Shown here: piece after piece, positions 35,566-48,466 of the stretch | Numbering within the stretch: the first letter of the stretch is position 1 | Layout of the letters: each line of letters starts with the position of its first letter | From: Hyphodiscus hymeniophilus | Lineage: Eukaryota; Ascomycota; Leotiomycetes; Helotiales; Hyphodiscaceae | NCBI GenBank assembly: GCA_016508695.1 | Contig: VNKQ01000002.1 | Coordinates: 1,612,001-1,676,000, forward strand | Reading direction: 5' to 3' | Length of the DNA stretch: 64,000 nucleotides | Position numbers and translations under genes: made by a program | The notes under the pieces: generated by a model | What the model was told of the DNA's origin: nothing | Database searches by the model: none | The model's input: the letters and a program-made list of their open reading frames with translations, nothing else

Positions 35566-38232
35566 TCTAGATAATAGTCTTATTCGCTACTTACGTAATT
35601 AAACTACTCGCTTTAGTCTTTATTCTTTTATTTTAAATAATTATATTCTAGATAATTATATTCCGGATACTCTTTCTTATTATTCTTATAGTCTTACTTG
35701 TAGTCTTAATACTTGGTAAGATTAGTCTTACTTTAATTATTTGTTTTCTTTAATAGCTAGAAAATCTAATAGTCGTTACTTTAAGAATTCTATTATATTA
35801 TATAATAATTAATATTACTAATACTATATATACTCTTATATTCTAATCCCTATTAGTATTCTTTTATATACTTAGTTATTTTATAATAAGTATTATTATT
35901 AGGAAGCTAGCTAGAGTTTTAATCGAAAGGTATATTAAATATAAAGTTTTTATTTAATTAATACTAATCCTTATATAGAAAATAAAGTAATTAAAGATTA
36001 CTATTTAGACTATACTAAAGATTAGTAATTTTATTAATCTTACTAATCGCGCTTTAAGAATTAATACTCGTTAATATAAGAATAATAATAACAATTAAAG
36101 TCTTATTCCTTATTATATTAGAACTTTTTTTTCTAGTTTTACTAGTTCGAAGACTAGTAAGTAAGAAATACTTACTTAAGCCTTTATTACCTATATAAAT
36201 ACTATACGTAGTCTAAGTAATTAAGATAGTAAATAATTTATTAGTAATCTAAAGAAATACTAAGTAGTCTTTTATAATATATTTTCGTTCTCTTTTTTTT
36301 ATATTAAAGTAACTTAGTAATAATACCCAAATAAGTATTAATCTATTAAATTCCTTTAATTATAAAATAAATAACTTATAAAATAAAATATATAATTATT
36401 AATTATATTATCTTATTATATTATAGCTTTAAAGTATAGAAAACTCTACTTAGTTCTTTTAGTTAATTTTACTAATATTTATATAGAATTTTATAATAGT
36501 CTTATTAGTATCCTACTAAATATATTATTAATCTATTTAATCTTAGTAATATTTAGCTAGAATTTTAATAAATTCTATTAATATCTAAAAGATATTTAAT
36601 TACTAATTTCTAATCTTTAACTATATTAATTAAATACTTAATTTAATCCTTAGAGATCCGTTTAATATTTACCTACTAAGCGCTAATTAATCGATACTTT
36701 TATATAATTAATACTTTAAATCCTATATTTTCTTAAGATCTTTAATTTTTTTATATATATTTTATAAATTTAATAAAGCTTAGAAATACTTAAACTTGTA
36801 TTTAGGGAGATTTTTAGTAAGCTTATCTATTAATATTTCGCTAATTAGTAAGTATATTACTTTAAATATTTTAAATTTATACTTTTAATAAAGTTATATA
36901 TTTTAAATGTCTATATATTATAGCTTAGTTATAATTCTCTTATTCTTCCTTACGATTAGTTTAATTATTTGTTAATTATTATAAAAGATTGTTTAAGAGT
37001 TTTTAAGTAAGAGTTTAATCTTTTTAAAAAATTATTATAATATTATTATTTCCTTAGCTATATACTTTACTCTTAAGAGCTTTACTTAAGTAGTAAATAT
37101 TAATACTATCGATTATCGAGTTACTTTTTAAGTAATAAGTCCTTTAAATAAAAATATTATATATTTATAAGATAATTGCTAAGTTTTAATATTATTTGTA
37201 AATAATACATTTAATACAATTAGTAATTAGCTTTTTAAGCTTTTTTTATATTAAATAATAAGATATCGAGTTTTTTAAAGATATTTAATTACTTAATTAA
37301 CTACTTTTATATATTATATATTAGGGTTTATTAAGAATTAAAAGAGCTAAGAGGTTATAAAGGTAATATTTACTCTAATTATAATTATAATATAAAAAAC
37401 TAATCTTACTCTTTCTTAATATACTTTAATAAAGCTTAGTATTATTATTTTTAAGTTCTTAATAAACTTAGTTTTTAAGAGTAATATAAATAAATATTTT
37501 TATTTAGCTAAATTAAACTTTCGAGCGATCTTTTTAATATAAGTATTATAAAGTAAAGAGATTATCTTATTATTCTAATCTCTAACTATATAAATATTAA
37601 AGAACTATTAAATATTTCTTAAGTCCCAAAGCTTATACGACTTCTTTAGCTTTTTAATAAACTTATATACCTTTTACTTATTTTTTTTATAATATAAGAT
37701 TAGTATATTATTTATATAAAAGACTATAAAAATATATTAAGTAAGGTTATAAAAAAGACATAGCTCTTCCTTACTTTAAATTAACCCGAGAGACTTAATT
37801 ATTAAGGAAAAGTCTTAATATTAAAGAGCTAAGGAGTCTTATAAGTTATATAAAGCTTAATCGATCTCTATATAAAACCCTACCTTTTTAAAGCTTAAAG
37901 AGAGCTAGTATATTACTTATATTATTTTATTATTTTATAAAGTATTAATAAAAGTATTAATAACGTTATATTATTTAATTTTAAAATTAAAGTAAACTAT
38001 AATAATTATAATTACTCGAAACGAATAAGTAGTAAGCGTAATAGTATATATAAAAATAATTAAATCTTCTTCTTAAAGATTATTATAAATAATAATCCGA
38101 GACTTATAGCGAATTATAAAACCGTTTAAGTTTACTTTATAAGTAAAGACTTATTTTAAAAGAATAACTTTTAAATTAACTAAACTTACTTTAATTTATC
38201 TTTAATAATTTCTTAGCTTTAGATTTTTAATT

Positions 38233-38649
38233 TCTAATCTTATATCTTAAATAAAGTAATCGCTATATTTATATATCTCGAGATTACTTTATAACCTTAA
38301 TACCTTTAAAAGATCTTTTTAATAGACTTTTCTTAAAGCTAAAAGTGTTTTTTTTCTCGAAATATTATTTACTAAAATAAAAGTAAAGATTATTATATAT
38401 ATTATCTAAACTTATTCTTTATAGCTTAAGTCTTTTTAAAATGTTAATAGAAATTTATTATATTACTCTTAGCTTAATTTTAAGATCGAGGTATATATTA
38501 AAATAATATATAATATACTTAGTTTATTCTTATCTAAATTTTCTTTAAAGACGATTTATAGCTTAGGCTATTAATTTTTTTATACTTATTGTTTTAATTT
38601 ACTTAATTAGTGTGTCTTATAATTTAAGACTCTTATTGTTAGGGTATTT
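38233..38649. repeat. Internal duplication X, left copy
   Basis: About 410 bp of copia internal sequence repeated at 40289-40700, including the shared block CTCGAGATTACTTTATAACC. It begins at TCTAATCTT and ends directly before LTR 2. Confidence 0.8.
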
Positions 38650-38915
38650 TATTATATAGATAATTAGTCTAATCTTTAAAAAGAAAAGGTTTATAAGAAA
38701 AGACTACTCGAATAAGTATATATTAAGTATTATCTAGTTTAAAAAAAGAAGAAGAAGAAGTAAGTCTTCTCTTAAGTATTAAATTACTCTTATAAAGCTT
38801 AGCGAAATAAGTACTTAAATAAAGCTTAAGTAATTATAAGATATAATTAAATATTTAACAAGTATAATTAAATATTTTATAATTATAAGATTAGTTAAGC
38901 CTTAATTTTGTAATA
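38650..38915 (-). repeat. Copia LTR 2 (3' LTR of nested copy)
   Basis: 266 bp, aligning end to end with LTRs 1 and 3. It starts TATTATATAG (RIPed TGTCGCGTAG) and ends TTTTGTAATA. Confidence 0.88.
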
Positions 38916-40297
38916 TACTCCCTAGTTATTATAAAAAAGTCTAAAGACCTTTTATTTTATAATAACTATTATTTTGTAATTTTTAATCCCTTATATTCCT
39001 CGAATAGCTTTAATTTAATATATTAGAATATATACTCGTATTCGAAGTCAATTATAAGATATAGCGTATATTTGCTTATATAGCTTATAAGTAAGTTCTC
39101 TATACTTTATATATATATAAATTTCGAGTTATAAATATTAGTATTTACTTTATTTAATTACTTAATATAATTAATCTAATTAGAGATCTTATACTTAGTA
39201 GTAACTAGTATTATAATTAGTTTTAATTAATATCTCTTTTATCTCTTAGCCTTACAAATAATATAAATAACGCAAATAATATAAATAATATAAACTTTAT
39301 ACGTCGTTTAATCTTTATAGTTACTTTAATTAATCTAGTAACTTAATACGCTTCTAATTATATTAGTAGGCGCGTAGCTAATTAGGTTATAAGTATAAAA
39401 TCGCAATCTCGCGACCTTTTAACCTCTAATAATAATAATAAATAATAACGTTAACTTTTAATATTATTATAATAGTATACTATTATTATTTTATTAATAG
39501 CTCTTTTATCTTTTTATTAATTATCGATATAAGTAATACCTTAAGTAATAGTATAAGTAAAAGCTCGAGTAGTCGATTACTTTTATTTAAATTCTAGGTT
39601 TAATTCTTAAGCTTTATTTAATTATTACTTTATATTCGATAATTAGTATAGCTAACCTTTTTAATATATAGGGCTTTAAAGAAAAAGAACTTTAAGTAAA
39701 GACACTTATTAATCTTTCTATTACTAAATCTAACGATTTCTTTTAATTTCCCCCTCTTTTTACTAATAATTATAATAATAATAACGATTATAATAATAAT
39801 AATAATAATAATAAAGAAGAAGAAGATAAAGAAAACAAAGCTAAAAAAGATAAAGATAAAGAAAATAAAGATAATTTAATTTTATTTCTTATTAAGTTAT
39901 ATAATTACTATTATTAACTTTTATACTTATTATTTATACTTACTCTTATTCTTATTACTTGTTTAGATAATAATTCTACTTATTACTTATATAGTTAAAC
40001 TACTCGCTTTAGTCTTTATTCTTTTATTTTAAATAATTATATTCTAGATATCTTAAACGATTATATTCTAGATACTCTTTTTTATTATTCTTATAGTCTT
40101 ACTTATAGTCTTAGTACTTGGCGAGATTAGCCTTGCCTTAATTGTTTGTCTTTTCTAATAGCTAGAAAATCTAATAATTATTACTTTAAGAATTCCGCTA
40201 TACTATATAATAATCGGTACTACTAATGCTATATATACTCTTGTATTCTAATCTCTACCGGGCTTATAACTATCGCGTAAATAATTAGTCTAATCTT
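38650..40297 (-). mobile_element. Nested internally deleted copia copy
   Basis: LTR 2, then 1.35 kb matching the outer element's 34417-35850, then the primer-binding site ACCGGGCTTATAAC (40257-40270), then only the first 27 bp of the other LTR (40271-40297). The gag-pol body is missing while both priming sites are kept, as in non-autonomous deletion derivatives. The LTR stub stops at TCTAATCTT, the same 9 bp that begins the duplicated block X. Confidence 0.78.
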
Positions 40298-40700
40298 TTA
40301 TCTTAGATAAAGTAATTATTATATTCGTATATCTCGAGATTACTTTATAACCTTAATACCTTTAAAAGATCTTTTTAGTAAACTCTTCTTAAAGCTAGAA
40401 GTGTCTTTTTTCTTAAAGTATTATTTACTAAAATAAAAGTAAAGATTATTATATATATTATTTAAATTTATTTTTTATAGCTTAAGTCCTTTTAAAACGT
40501 TAATAAGAACTTATTATATTACTCTTAGCTTAATCTTAAGATCGAGGTATATATTAAAGTAATATATAATATACTTAGTTTATTCTTATCTAAATTTTTT
40601 TTAGAGATAATTTATAGCTTAAACTATTAATTTTTCTATATTTATTGTTTTAATTTACTTAATTAGTATATCTTACAATTTAAGACTCTTATTATTAGAG
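40289..40700. repeat. Internal duplication X, right copy
   Basis: Repeat of 38233-38649. It starts at the LTR-stub junction TCTAATCTT and, unlike the left copy, continues into the rest of the element's internal sequence. Confidence 0.78.
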
Positions 40701-43700
40701 TATTACTTAAAAGGCTACTTTCCGTTACTAAGAGACTATTACTCGTAGCTATTTTATAATTACTAAAGCTAAATTCGCCTTATACTAAATTAAGTAGTTT
40801 TTTAAATTAGTATATAATTATTTAAGGGATTAATCGTTTACTTATACTCGGGTACTTATTTGATAATTAAACTAATCCTTAAGTAATTATACTCTTATTT
40901 AACTCGCTATTAGTATAATTACTAATTATAAGTATTCTTTTAAATAAATAATTATTATTACTCCTCTTAATTTTTATTTATAAGTTTATTAGCTTAAGTA
41001 TTTATTTAGAAGTTAAAAGTCTAATTTCTCTACTTACCCCTAAGTTCTAACTCTTATTGTCTTTACTTAAAAGCTTACCCTTTAAAATCTCGCGTATAAG
41101 ATTTTCTAATATAATTATAACTTCTCTTTTAAAAGAAAGTATCTCGTCTATAAGAAGATATTTAATAATTCTATTAGTAACGTCTTAAATTCTATACTCT
41201 TTAATTAAAGAAATAATAGTTTTAGTACTTACTAAGAGTTACTATTCTTATATCTCTTAATTAGAAATATAAAATTTAGTTTTATTAAAGGTTATATCCC
41301 TTATAATAATTACTCTTTTAAGTTAAGGTACTTAGATTCTATATATATTAGACGTAATATATTTAACTAAGTATTTAATATATACTCGGAAAAGTATTTT
41401 AAATACTCTTTTATTTTTGCTTTTTTATTATTCTTTTTTTAGAGTATATACTTAAGTACTATAAGTATAAATCTTATTTTAGTTAAGTCTAAGATTAGTT
41501 ATTACTTATTATATAAGTACTTAATTATATTACTTAAAGTAATTCTAAAACTATAAGTATAAGACTTCGTTTAGTAAGCGTTACTTATAAGCTTTAAAGG
41601 GAAGAATAATATATAAGTAAATTATTACTTTATATATCTCTAGCTAAAAGTTTTCCGGGAGATTAATAGTAAGTCTTATTTTAATCGATTTCTCGATTAT
41701 ATCTCTTTTAGCTTTTTCGATCGTATTAATAAGCTTATAAGTATAAGCTAGTACTAATTCTATATCGATTCTTTTTATATTGGCTTATTGCTTAAAATCT
41801 ATTATATTAAAAGGAGAGATTACTAAAGTATTTTAATTACTCTTAATCTTATAAATTAATAGTTTAAATTAGCGTTTTACTTATATATTAAAATAAAAGA
41901 TCGAGTTTATAACTATAATCTTGCGTTTCTCTATAAGTATAAATCCCTAGTACTTTTTATTAAACTCGTCTTTAATTAATAAAATTTAGTTAATACCGTT
42001 ATATACTCTAAAGAAATTAAAGAGATCCCAAATAATTCTCTAAAATAGTCTTAGCGATTTAAAGTATAATACTTGGTAAGAGATTTGCTTTTTAGCTAAT
42101 ATAAGAGCGTAAGCTTTATAATATATAATTAGTATTCCCTTAATAATTATATTTCTAGCTACTTTTATAAGTAACTCGAGGACTTTTAGTCTAGAGTATC
42201 TTACTCGTTAATACTAAAGCTTAACTAAATTACTCTAGGGTTTTAAGTAATCTCTTAATTATTTAAATAACTTTTTTAGTTATTATTTAATTATTAAGTA
42301 TATTATTATTAGTCTTATATATATTAAAATTATAAGGAAAGAACTTAGGCAAGAGATAAGTAACTTATATTTAAAGAAAACTAAGTTAAATTTATATTTT
42401 ATACTAAGTATAATAATATTAGAATTAATACTCTTATATCTTAATAAACAATTAAGACTATAGAACTAAACCCTTACTTTAAGTATTTAAGCTTTTAAAA
42501 TAATGTTTATATAAAAACTATTAATTATAACTATATTTATAAGAGTAAGATTAGATATATAAGGTCTTTTTAGCCTATTAAAGAGATTTTTAATTACTCG
42601 AGTGCCTCTTTTAATAATTAAGAGAGTACTCGAACTAACTTCGACTATATTATTACTAATTAAAAGAACAAAAGAATTAGGCTTAAATAAGTCTTTTATA
42701 TTAACTAAGTATATTAATCCGTAATTATTAAAGAGTATACTATTAGAAAGTAAGTATTTCTTTAGAGAATTAAAGGTTAAATAAATCTTATAACTTACTT
42801 TTTTAAGTAAGTCTAAATTAATAATTATATAATTAACTTTATTTAGGTACTTACTCTATTATTTCTTCGAGTTTAGTATCTTATCAAGGTATTACTTTTA
42901 ATTTTTCTTTTTAATTAGTTATTTCTAATAGCTACTTCTTACTTAATTTTTAATTTTATCTTTTTTAAGATTATTAAGCTTAGTTTTAAACTTGTAATTA
43001 GTTATCTTAATAATCGCTACTTTTAAGCGTTTATAAGACTTTAGTTTTTAAAAATACTTTTTACTTCTCGGGAGGTATAAATAATTATATCTAGAGGGAC
43101 TTAATAATTAATCTTATTTTAAAGAACTTTTAAAAGTAATTATTATTAAACGAGATTTTACTAATTTTATATCTAGTAATTACTTATATAAGTAAGTTAA
43201 AAAGAGTCGTCCTAAGATATTAATATTAATAATTACCTCTCTTATTTCTTAAGTTATAATTACTTTACTTATTTAATTATAAGTAAACTTTAAGAGTATT
43301 CCTTTAATTGCTTTTAAGAAATTAGTTACTAAGAGGTAACTAGGCTCGATATTTAAAAGTTTATATATATAAGTAATAGTTAACGTATTTTCTTACTTTA
43401 AAAACTACTTAAGGCAATTAATCGAGTTTTTTTAACCTTTTTTTAAGACTTTTTAGTAAGTTTATTAAGCTATAGCTATAAAGGTTCTTTTTACTAAAGT
43501 TATATAATTCTTAAGTTTAATTAAAAATAATTATAAGCTTATATTATTACTAAGTATTAATCTAGTCTTAATTACTCGTAATATTTCTTTATTAATAAAT
43601 AAATTTACTTAGTTAGAGATTACTAAAAGATCTTATAATCGTTTGTCTTATTCCTTATACTCTTATATAACTAACTTAAAGTAAGCTTAATATCGACCTC

Positions 43701-44353
43701 GAATATTATTATATATTATAATAATAATAGTTAGTTTAAAAGGAATAACTAATTCTAGTTTAGGATTTACTTTTTTTAGAGTAAAGAGCGTTTTTTTAAA
43801 GGTTATTAGAGTCTTATTATACGTTCGATTTATAATTCTAATATAATCTTATTTTACTTTTATTACCTTTATAAGATCGAACTTAATTTGTTTAAGCTAT
43901 TAAATTATATTTAACTTCTCGATTATTTGTTTTAATCTTATTACCTTTAAAGGGAGTATAGAATATACTAGAGTACTTAGAACTATTAAATTTATATATT
44001 CTAAAATACTAAGTAATCTTATATTATAATAAAAGAAAGAGTATTATTTTAATTACTCTAATTAAGTCTTTAATTAAATATTGACTAAAATCGCTATATT
44101 ATATAAGGTAAACATATTATAAAATAATTAATACTTTACTTAAAGGCTTTTAAGTAATTATATATAAAATAAATCAAATAATTAATTATTATTTTAATCG
44201 GAGAAAACCTTAATATAAGGGTTATTTTTTTTAAAGAGTTAGTAAGAGTTAGCTTGTCTATTTTAATAGGCAAAGCTATATACTTAAATCTACTCGTATA
44301 ATAGTATATTATAATATACTTCTTAGAATAAATAATCTCTAAGTATTATATAA

Positions 44354-44367
44354 ACCGGGCTTATAAC
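44354..44367 (-). other. Copia primer-binding site (initiator tRNA-Met half-molecule)
   Basis: ACCGGGCTTATAAC abutting LTR 3; also at 40257-40270 abutting the LTR stub. It resembles the ACCGGGCTCATAAC expected for the initiator tRNA-Met anticodon arm, differing by one CpA-to-TpA change. Confidence 0.7.
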
Positions 44368-44633
44368 TATTATATAAATAATTAGTCTAATCTTTAAAAA
44401 GAAAGGGTTTATAAGAAAAGACTACTCGAATAAGTATATATTAAGTATTATTTAGTTTAAAGAAAAAAAAAGAAAAAGTAAGTTTTCTCTTAAGTATTAA
44501 ATTACTCTTATAAAGCTTAGCGAAATAAGTACTTAAATAAAGCTTAAGTAATTATAAGATATAATTAAATATTCAACGAGTGTAATTAGATATTCTATAA
44601 CTATAAGATTAGTTAAGCCTTAATTTTGTGACA
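44368..44633 (-). repeat. Copia LTR 3 (5' LTR of outer element)
   Basis: 266 bp. It ends TTTTGTGACA, pairing with the TGTC start seen in LTR 1 as the usual TG...CA inverted termini. Confidence 0.9.
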
Positions 44634-45344
44634 CTTATCTAACTTGACTAACTTACTTACAATCTATTACCAGGAGTTAAGGTTTATTATATTATAATAA
44701 TAAAACCTTTTAAGAGTTATATACAAGATAAGAAGTATAAGTTAGATCCGGATTATAATAAGTTAGTATAATAGTATATATTATATACTCTTGTACTTAT
44801 ATAAATTAATATAGTAGGAAAAGCTTCCTAGATATATACTTATAAGTAGGATTAACTAAGTTGTTTTAGCCGGGAGACAAGTTGTTATAGCCCGTCCCTA
44901 TTTCTATATAAGTATAACTTTATGTATATACTATAATATACATACTAGTTTGTACTAACAAAATCAGAATAATCAGAAGTAAAGTTGAAATAACTTATCT
45001 AAAAATAAAAAAGTCAAAATAATATATTATTTTTGCTTTAAACTATTTTAGTACTCTTATTTTAAAACGAGTTGTAATCTAAATAAATTACTTTATTTAA
45101 GCAAATGTTTTAATTCATATAGAATTTGGAATATTACTCTAATTGTATTTAGAATACTTAAATAAAACTAGGGTTTAGTAGCTAATATCTATATAGAAAG
45201 GGTGATAACAAAATTAGTCGAATTTCGAGTCTTGATTCAAGTATTCGATACTACACATCAAATAGTGTATGCAATGATATCACCCATACTTTTTATAGAT
45301 CAATACGCGACAGCGTCATCCGAAGGAGCGCTGATTTCCTTTAT
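44634..45344. other. AT-rich remnant and 3' flank of next gene
   Basis: To about 45180 the DNA stays AT-rich and looks like further transposon debris. A 78-bp block (44883-44960) starts TGTTATAG and ends CTAACA, which could be a scrap of another LTR. After about 45190 composition returns to normal. Confidence 0.5.
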
Positions 45345-47453
45345 TTACACCTCTGCTTCATCTTCATCTTTCTCTGTCCTGTTATCCAAGAGGCAGAACA
45401 AATCGCCAGCAGCAAGGGCCACCCTCGGTTTATCTCTGGCAGTGGTATCACATCCTCCAATCCTATGCCGGAAGATCTGCCTGTAGGACTCGGCCGAACT
45501 CTTAGCCTCCACCGGAGTCACTGGCTTTCCATCCCAGCTCAGCAGAGGCATTTCCGGCACTGTGGGTAAATCAGCCTCGAACGGTAGAATGCTGAGTAAC
45601 GATTTCGTGACTAGTGGCGCTTCTTTCTGTTTTAGAGACAAATGATGCGCTGGATCAGCAGTGAGCTCGTTGGAGGAAGGTTGTTGTTCTGGTTCCGGAT
45701 ACTCCTCGGGCGATTGGTAAAGTTCAGTGTGAAGAGTTGCTAGGCCATCAGATCCCTCAAAATTCGGATAGAGCATATAATACCCTCGCACACGTGCCAA
45801 ATTCAGAATGTGCTCTAGCCACGAGGGATATGTCTGACTGACAAGCTTCTCATTCAAAGTAGTGGGAGTGATCAAAGTGCGCTGGGCAGATAGTGATTGA
45901 GCGATGAAATCATGCAACTCAACCCACTTATCCCCAAAATACAACGCCGCGTTGCTGTTTGGTGCTTGCCAGAGGAACGGACCAACAGTCTCATTCGCCA
46001 ATGGAGGTGAGAATGTTGTGGAATCGTTGATTTGTGTAAACGGTAAATCGAGACTAATCCCTAGAAGATTCTCATCCACATTTGTAATGATTCCATATTT
46101 ATACTCGAGCATATTGTATTTGAGGTAGTGAAAGAAAAGGTGAGACAGTTCTACCTGAGGTGATAGGACAAGAACATGTGACGTGGAAGGCTCAGCTGGC
46201 CAAAAAGATTCAAGAAATCGAATACAATTTTCATCTTCTGTGAGTCCATGTTGCGGAATTCGATGGTGGATGGCGAGCAGACTTCCCGAGTTTTGGTCGG
46301 CATATGGTGGCCACCTGAAATGCTCAAGATAACGCTGCGTTGGTGTATCGATTTCGTGGGGAAGTTCGATTGTCAACCTGGGAGGCGCTGATGAGAAGAA
46401 ATCGGAACGTTTCAACGAGTCGAGTAGGCGTATTAGAGATCCTGACGAAGATACTGGAGCGTGAATGAGTATGTCAATGCTGACTTGATTCCAGGCTACA
46501 ACATCAGCAAGCATCTCGATTTAGATAGATGAACTTACCTTTCAACGACGAGCTGTCAAGCAATGTTGTCCACATCAAAGTTTGTTCTGCATTTTCTGGA
46601 AGCTCTATAATAGTCCGTCCTAAGTTATTTGCCCGATCTTTAAGACCTCTTATAAAGAACAATTCCTCCTGCCCGGAGGCATCAATAAATGTTGCCTGTG
46701 GATGGACAAAGGTATTGATATGGTTGAAACCAGCCGAGCAACTGACTTCCATTCGGTAATCTGTCGAGTGGACAGAGAAATCGGGTCTAGCATCATGATA
46801 TATTATTTTGCAGTCTTTCGAAAGACCATTGACAGACTTCAATATATCCATGGAAATATCGTCTCTTCCCATCAATGCAAAATGTACATGATTTCTACCT
46901 CGTATGGCCATTTCGCAGGCAATGGGTAACAGGATCGAGGCACTTTTCAGGCTCGCGGCAGCAAATAGCTGGACAGTGATTAGCAGGAAGCTTTGAGAAG
47001 TGTCACATAACATACTATGTTCTGGTTGACTGATTCCGAGCCCTTCGTCCTCGAGGCAGCATGTAATGTCGTAGCAAGCTGGTAGAACTTAATCGGGCCA
47101 TTAAAATAGTGCTGCGAAATATCTGCCACCTCCTCGAGTCCTGCTTTCTGGTTAGAACCTTGGGCCGGAGTGGTTCCCGATCTGGCCGCAGAACCAGAAC
47201 CTGCACTTTGATCATATCGCAGACGGGGTCTCGGATTCTCCAAATCCGTCGGCATATTCTTGAAGAAATAGTATAGGAATATCAGCACGACTAGTCCCAA
47301 TGCTGCCCGCTTCAAATTCCGTTTATGGGGCCCATAAGCAATGCGTCGATGTTGCCAGGATATCCCAAGCGGAGTCCTCGCGCCTGGTTTATGATCATCA
47401 TCCTTCTTTCCCAATTCTTCATCGCCCGGAAATAATCGCGGTGGGAGAGGCAT
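45345..47453 (-). CDS. Type II membrane glycosyltransferase-like protein
   Basis: Fungal-specific protein of 672 aa. Exons 47453-47016, 46968-46539 and 46495-45345 (introns 47 and 43 nt, both with GCTAAT/CTAAA-like branch sites). A short basic cytosolic tail (about 1-48, RIAYGPHKRNLKR) is followed by one membrane span, AALGLVVLIFLYYFF (about 50-64), and a large lumenal domain. SIDILIHAPVSSSGSLIRLL with the following FRWPPYADQN block resembles the GT-A glycosyltransferases annotated as family-2-like in filamentous fungi; that is from memory and is the weakest part of the call. Topology suggests the Golgi or ER. The C-terminal region after about 570 is low-complexity and acidic at the end (EKDEDEAEV). 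Confidence 0.8.
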
Positions 47454-48466
47454 CGTTCACCCTCCCGACGCTCATCGAGCCTTATGTTGATGAGACAGTT
47501 GCCATGCGAAACTCCGGCTGATGACAGATCAATGAGGCTTCCAACAGTCCAGTATAATTATATGGACTCGAAATTTGTATGCGGAGCAGATCGGCTAGGG
47601 ATGTTCTTCTGCTGATGGCGGAGAAGAAGAGGGAGAGATATGTTGGGTTATCAATGTCAAGTTCAATGTTTCTGTCCTTTCCAGTGCGAGACACCGAGGA
47701 GGACTGACGCACGGGGCATGTTCGGACGACCCCTGCTCGCCTTGCATGCACCAGGCGACCGCTACCGAGATGGCTTTTCGTCTTTGTCTTATTTCCACTT
47801 CCTAACCACGATACAATTGTCAGTCTCCTATTCTGTAGCCCTTTCCCACTGCTTATTCTTCCACTTGGTTCAAGTAATTAGCCTCCACAATTGAATATCT
47901 CTTGGCCTTTATTATCCGCGAATTGATAGCTAAGCCTCCTTTCTATGGAATAAGACTGTTTTGCATGATTATTGGGATGCGCTAATTACTCTGGCTGGAA
48001 GGTCCCATGAGAACAAAGACCGGAAGCTGGTCAGACCACGAGTGGTAGCATCCTTTTACATACTACCCACCCGTGCCCTTTGTCTATCTTTTTAGATGAT
48101 CTAGAAGCCTTCCGGCTACTTCTTAATCAATCATTAGGCGCCTTCTTTCTTTATCAAAGGTCTTAGTGGATTAATCCGATATGGGGAGCTTGGTAACACG
48201 ACGAAGGAGTTTCTACATCGTTCAAGGCTTCCTCCAGTTCCATACTTCGTATTTGATGAATTTCTATATTTCGAGATTCACGACTTAGCAAGGACTGAAA
48301 GTGCTCAGACCGTCTTGAGCAACTGATGAAGTGTGAGTCTTGAATTCCTAGACTTTGGAGTCTGACAAAAGACCTAAGCTGAATTGGACTTATAAAGATA
48401 ATAGGAAACGAAGCTTTGAAAGGCTCATAGCATCCCAGAAAGTGACTTGAACTGTACATCTTTGAC
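47454..48466. other. Divergent intergenic region
   Basis: One kilobase between the start of the glycosyltransferase-like gene and the orphan coiled-coil gene. Short frames here show no family resemblance. No repeats or RIP. Confidence 0.5.

Larger units (their letters stand above)
34151..44633 (-). mobile_element. Ty1/copia LTR retrotransposon island, RIP-inactivated, with nested copy
   Basis: Ten kilobases of extremely AT-rich DNA bounded by 266-bp LTRs. Coding relics read on the minus strand. The reverse transcriptase segment near 37650-37800 shows EELCLFYN, then FYINNILILYYKK (catalytic DD changed to NN), then KSYKLWDLRNI, in the order of copia RT. Next to the right-hand LTR (the 5' LTR on this strand) ACCGGGCTTATAAC fits a primer-binding site copied from the initiator tRNA-Met anticodon arm, with one CpA-to-TpA change; half-tRNA priming is typical of copia. 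Next to the left LTR, CTAGGGGGTA on the minus strand fits a polypurine tract. No matching target-site duplication was found at the outer ends (AGGTT and CTTAT), consistent with rearrangement. Confidence 0.9.

Noticed and set aside
44883..44960. Possible 78-bp solo LTR (TGTTA...TAACA)
   Set aside because: Very short, no target duplication or second copy in the window; kept only as a comment.
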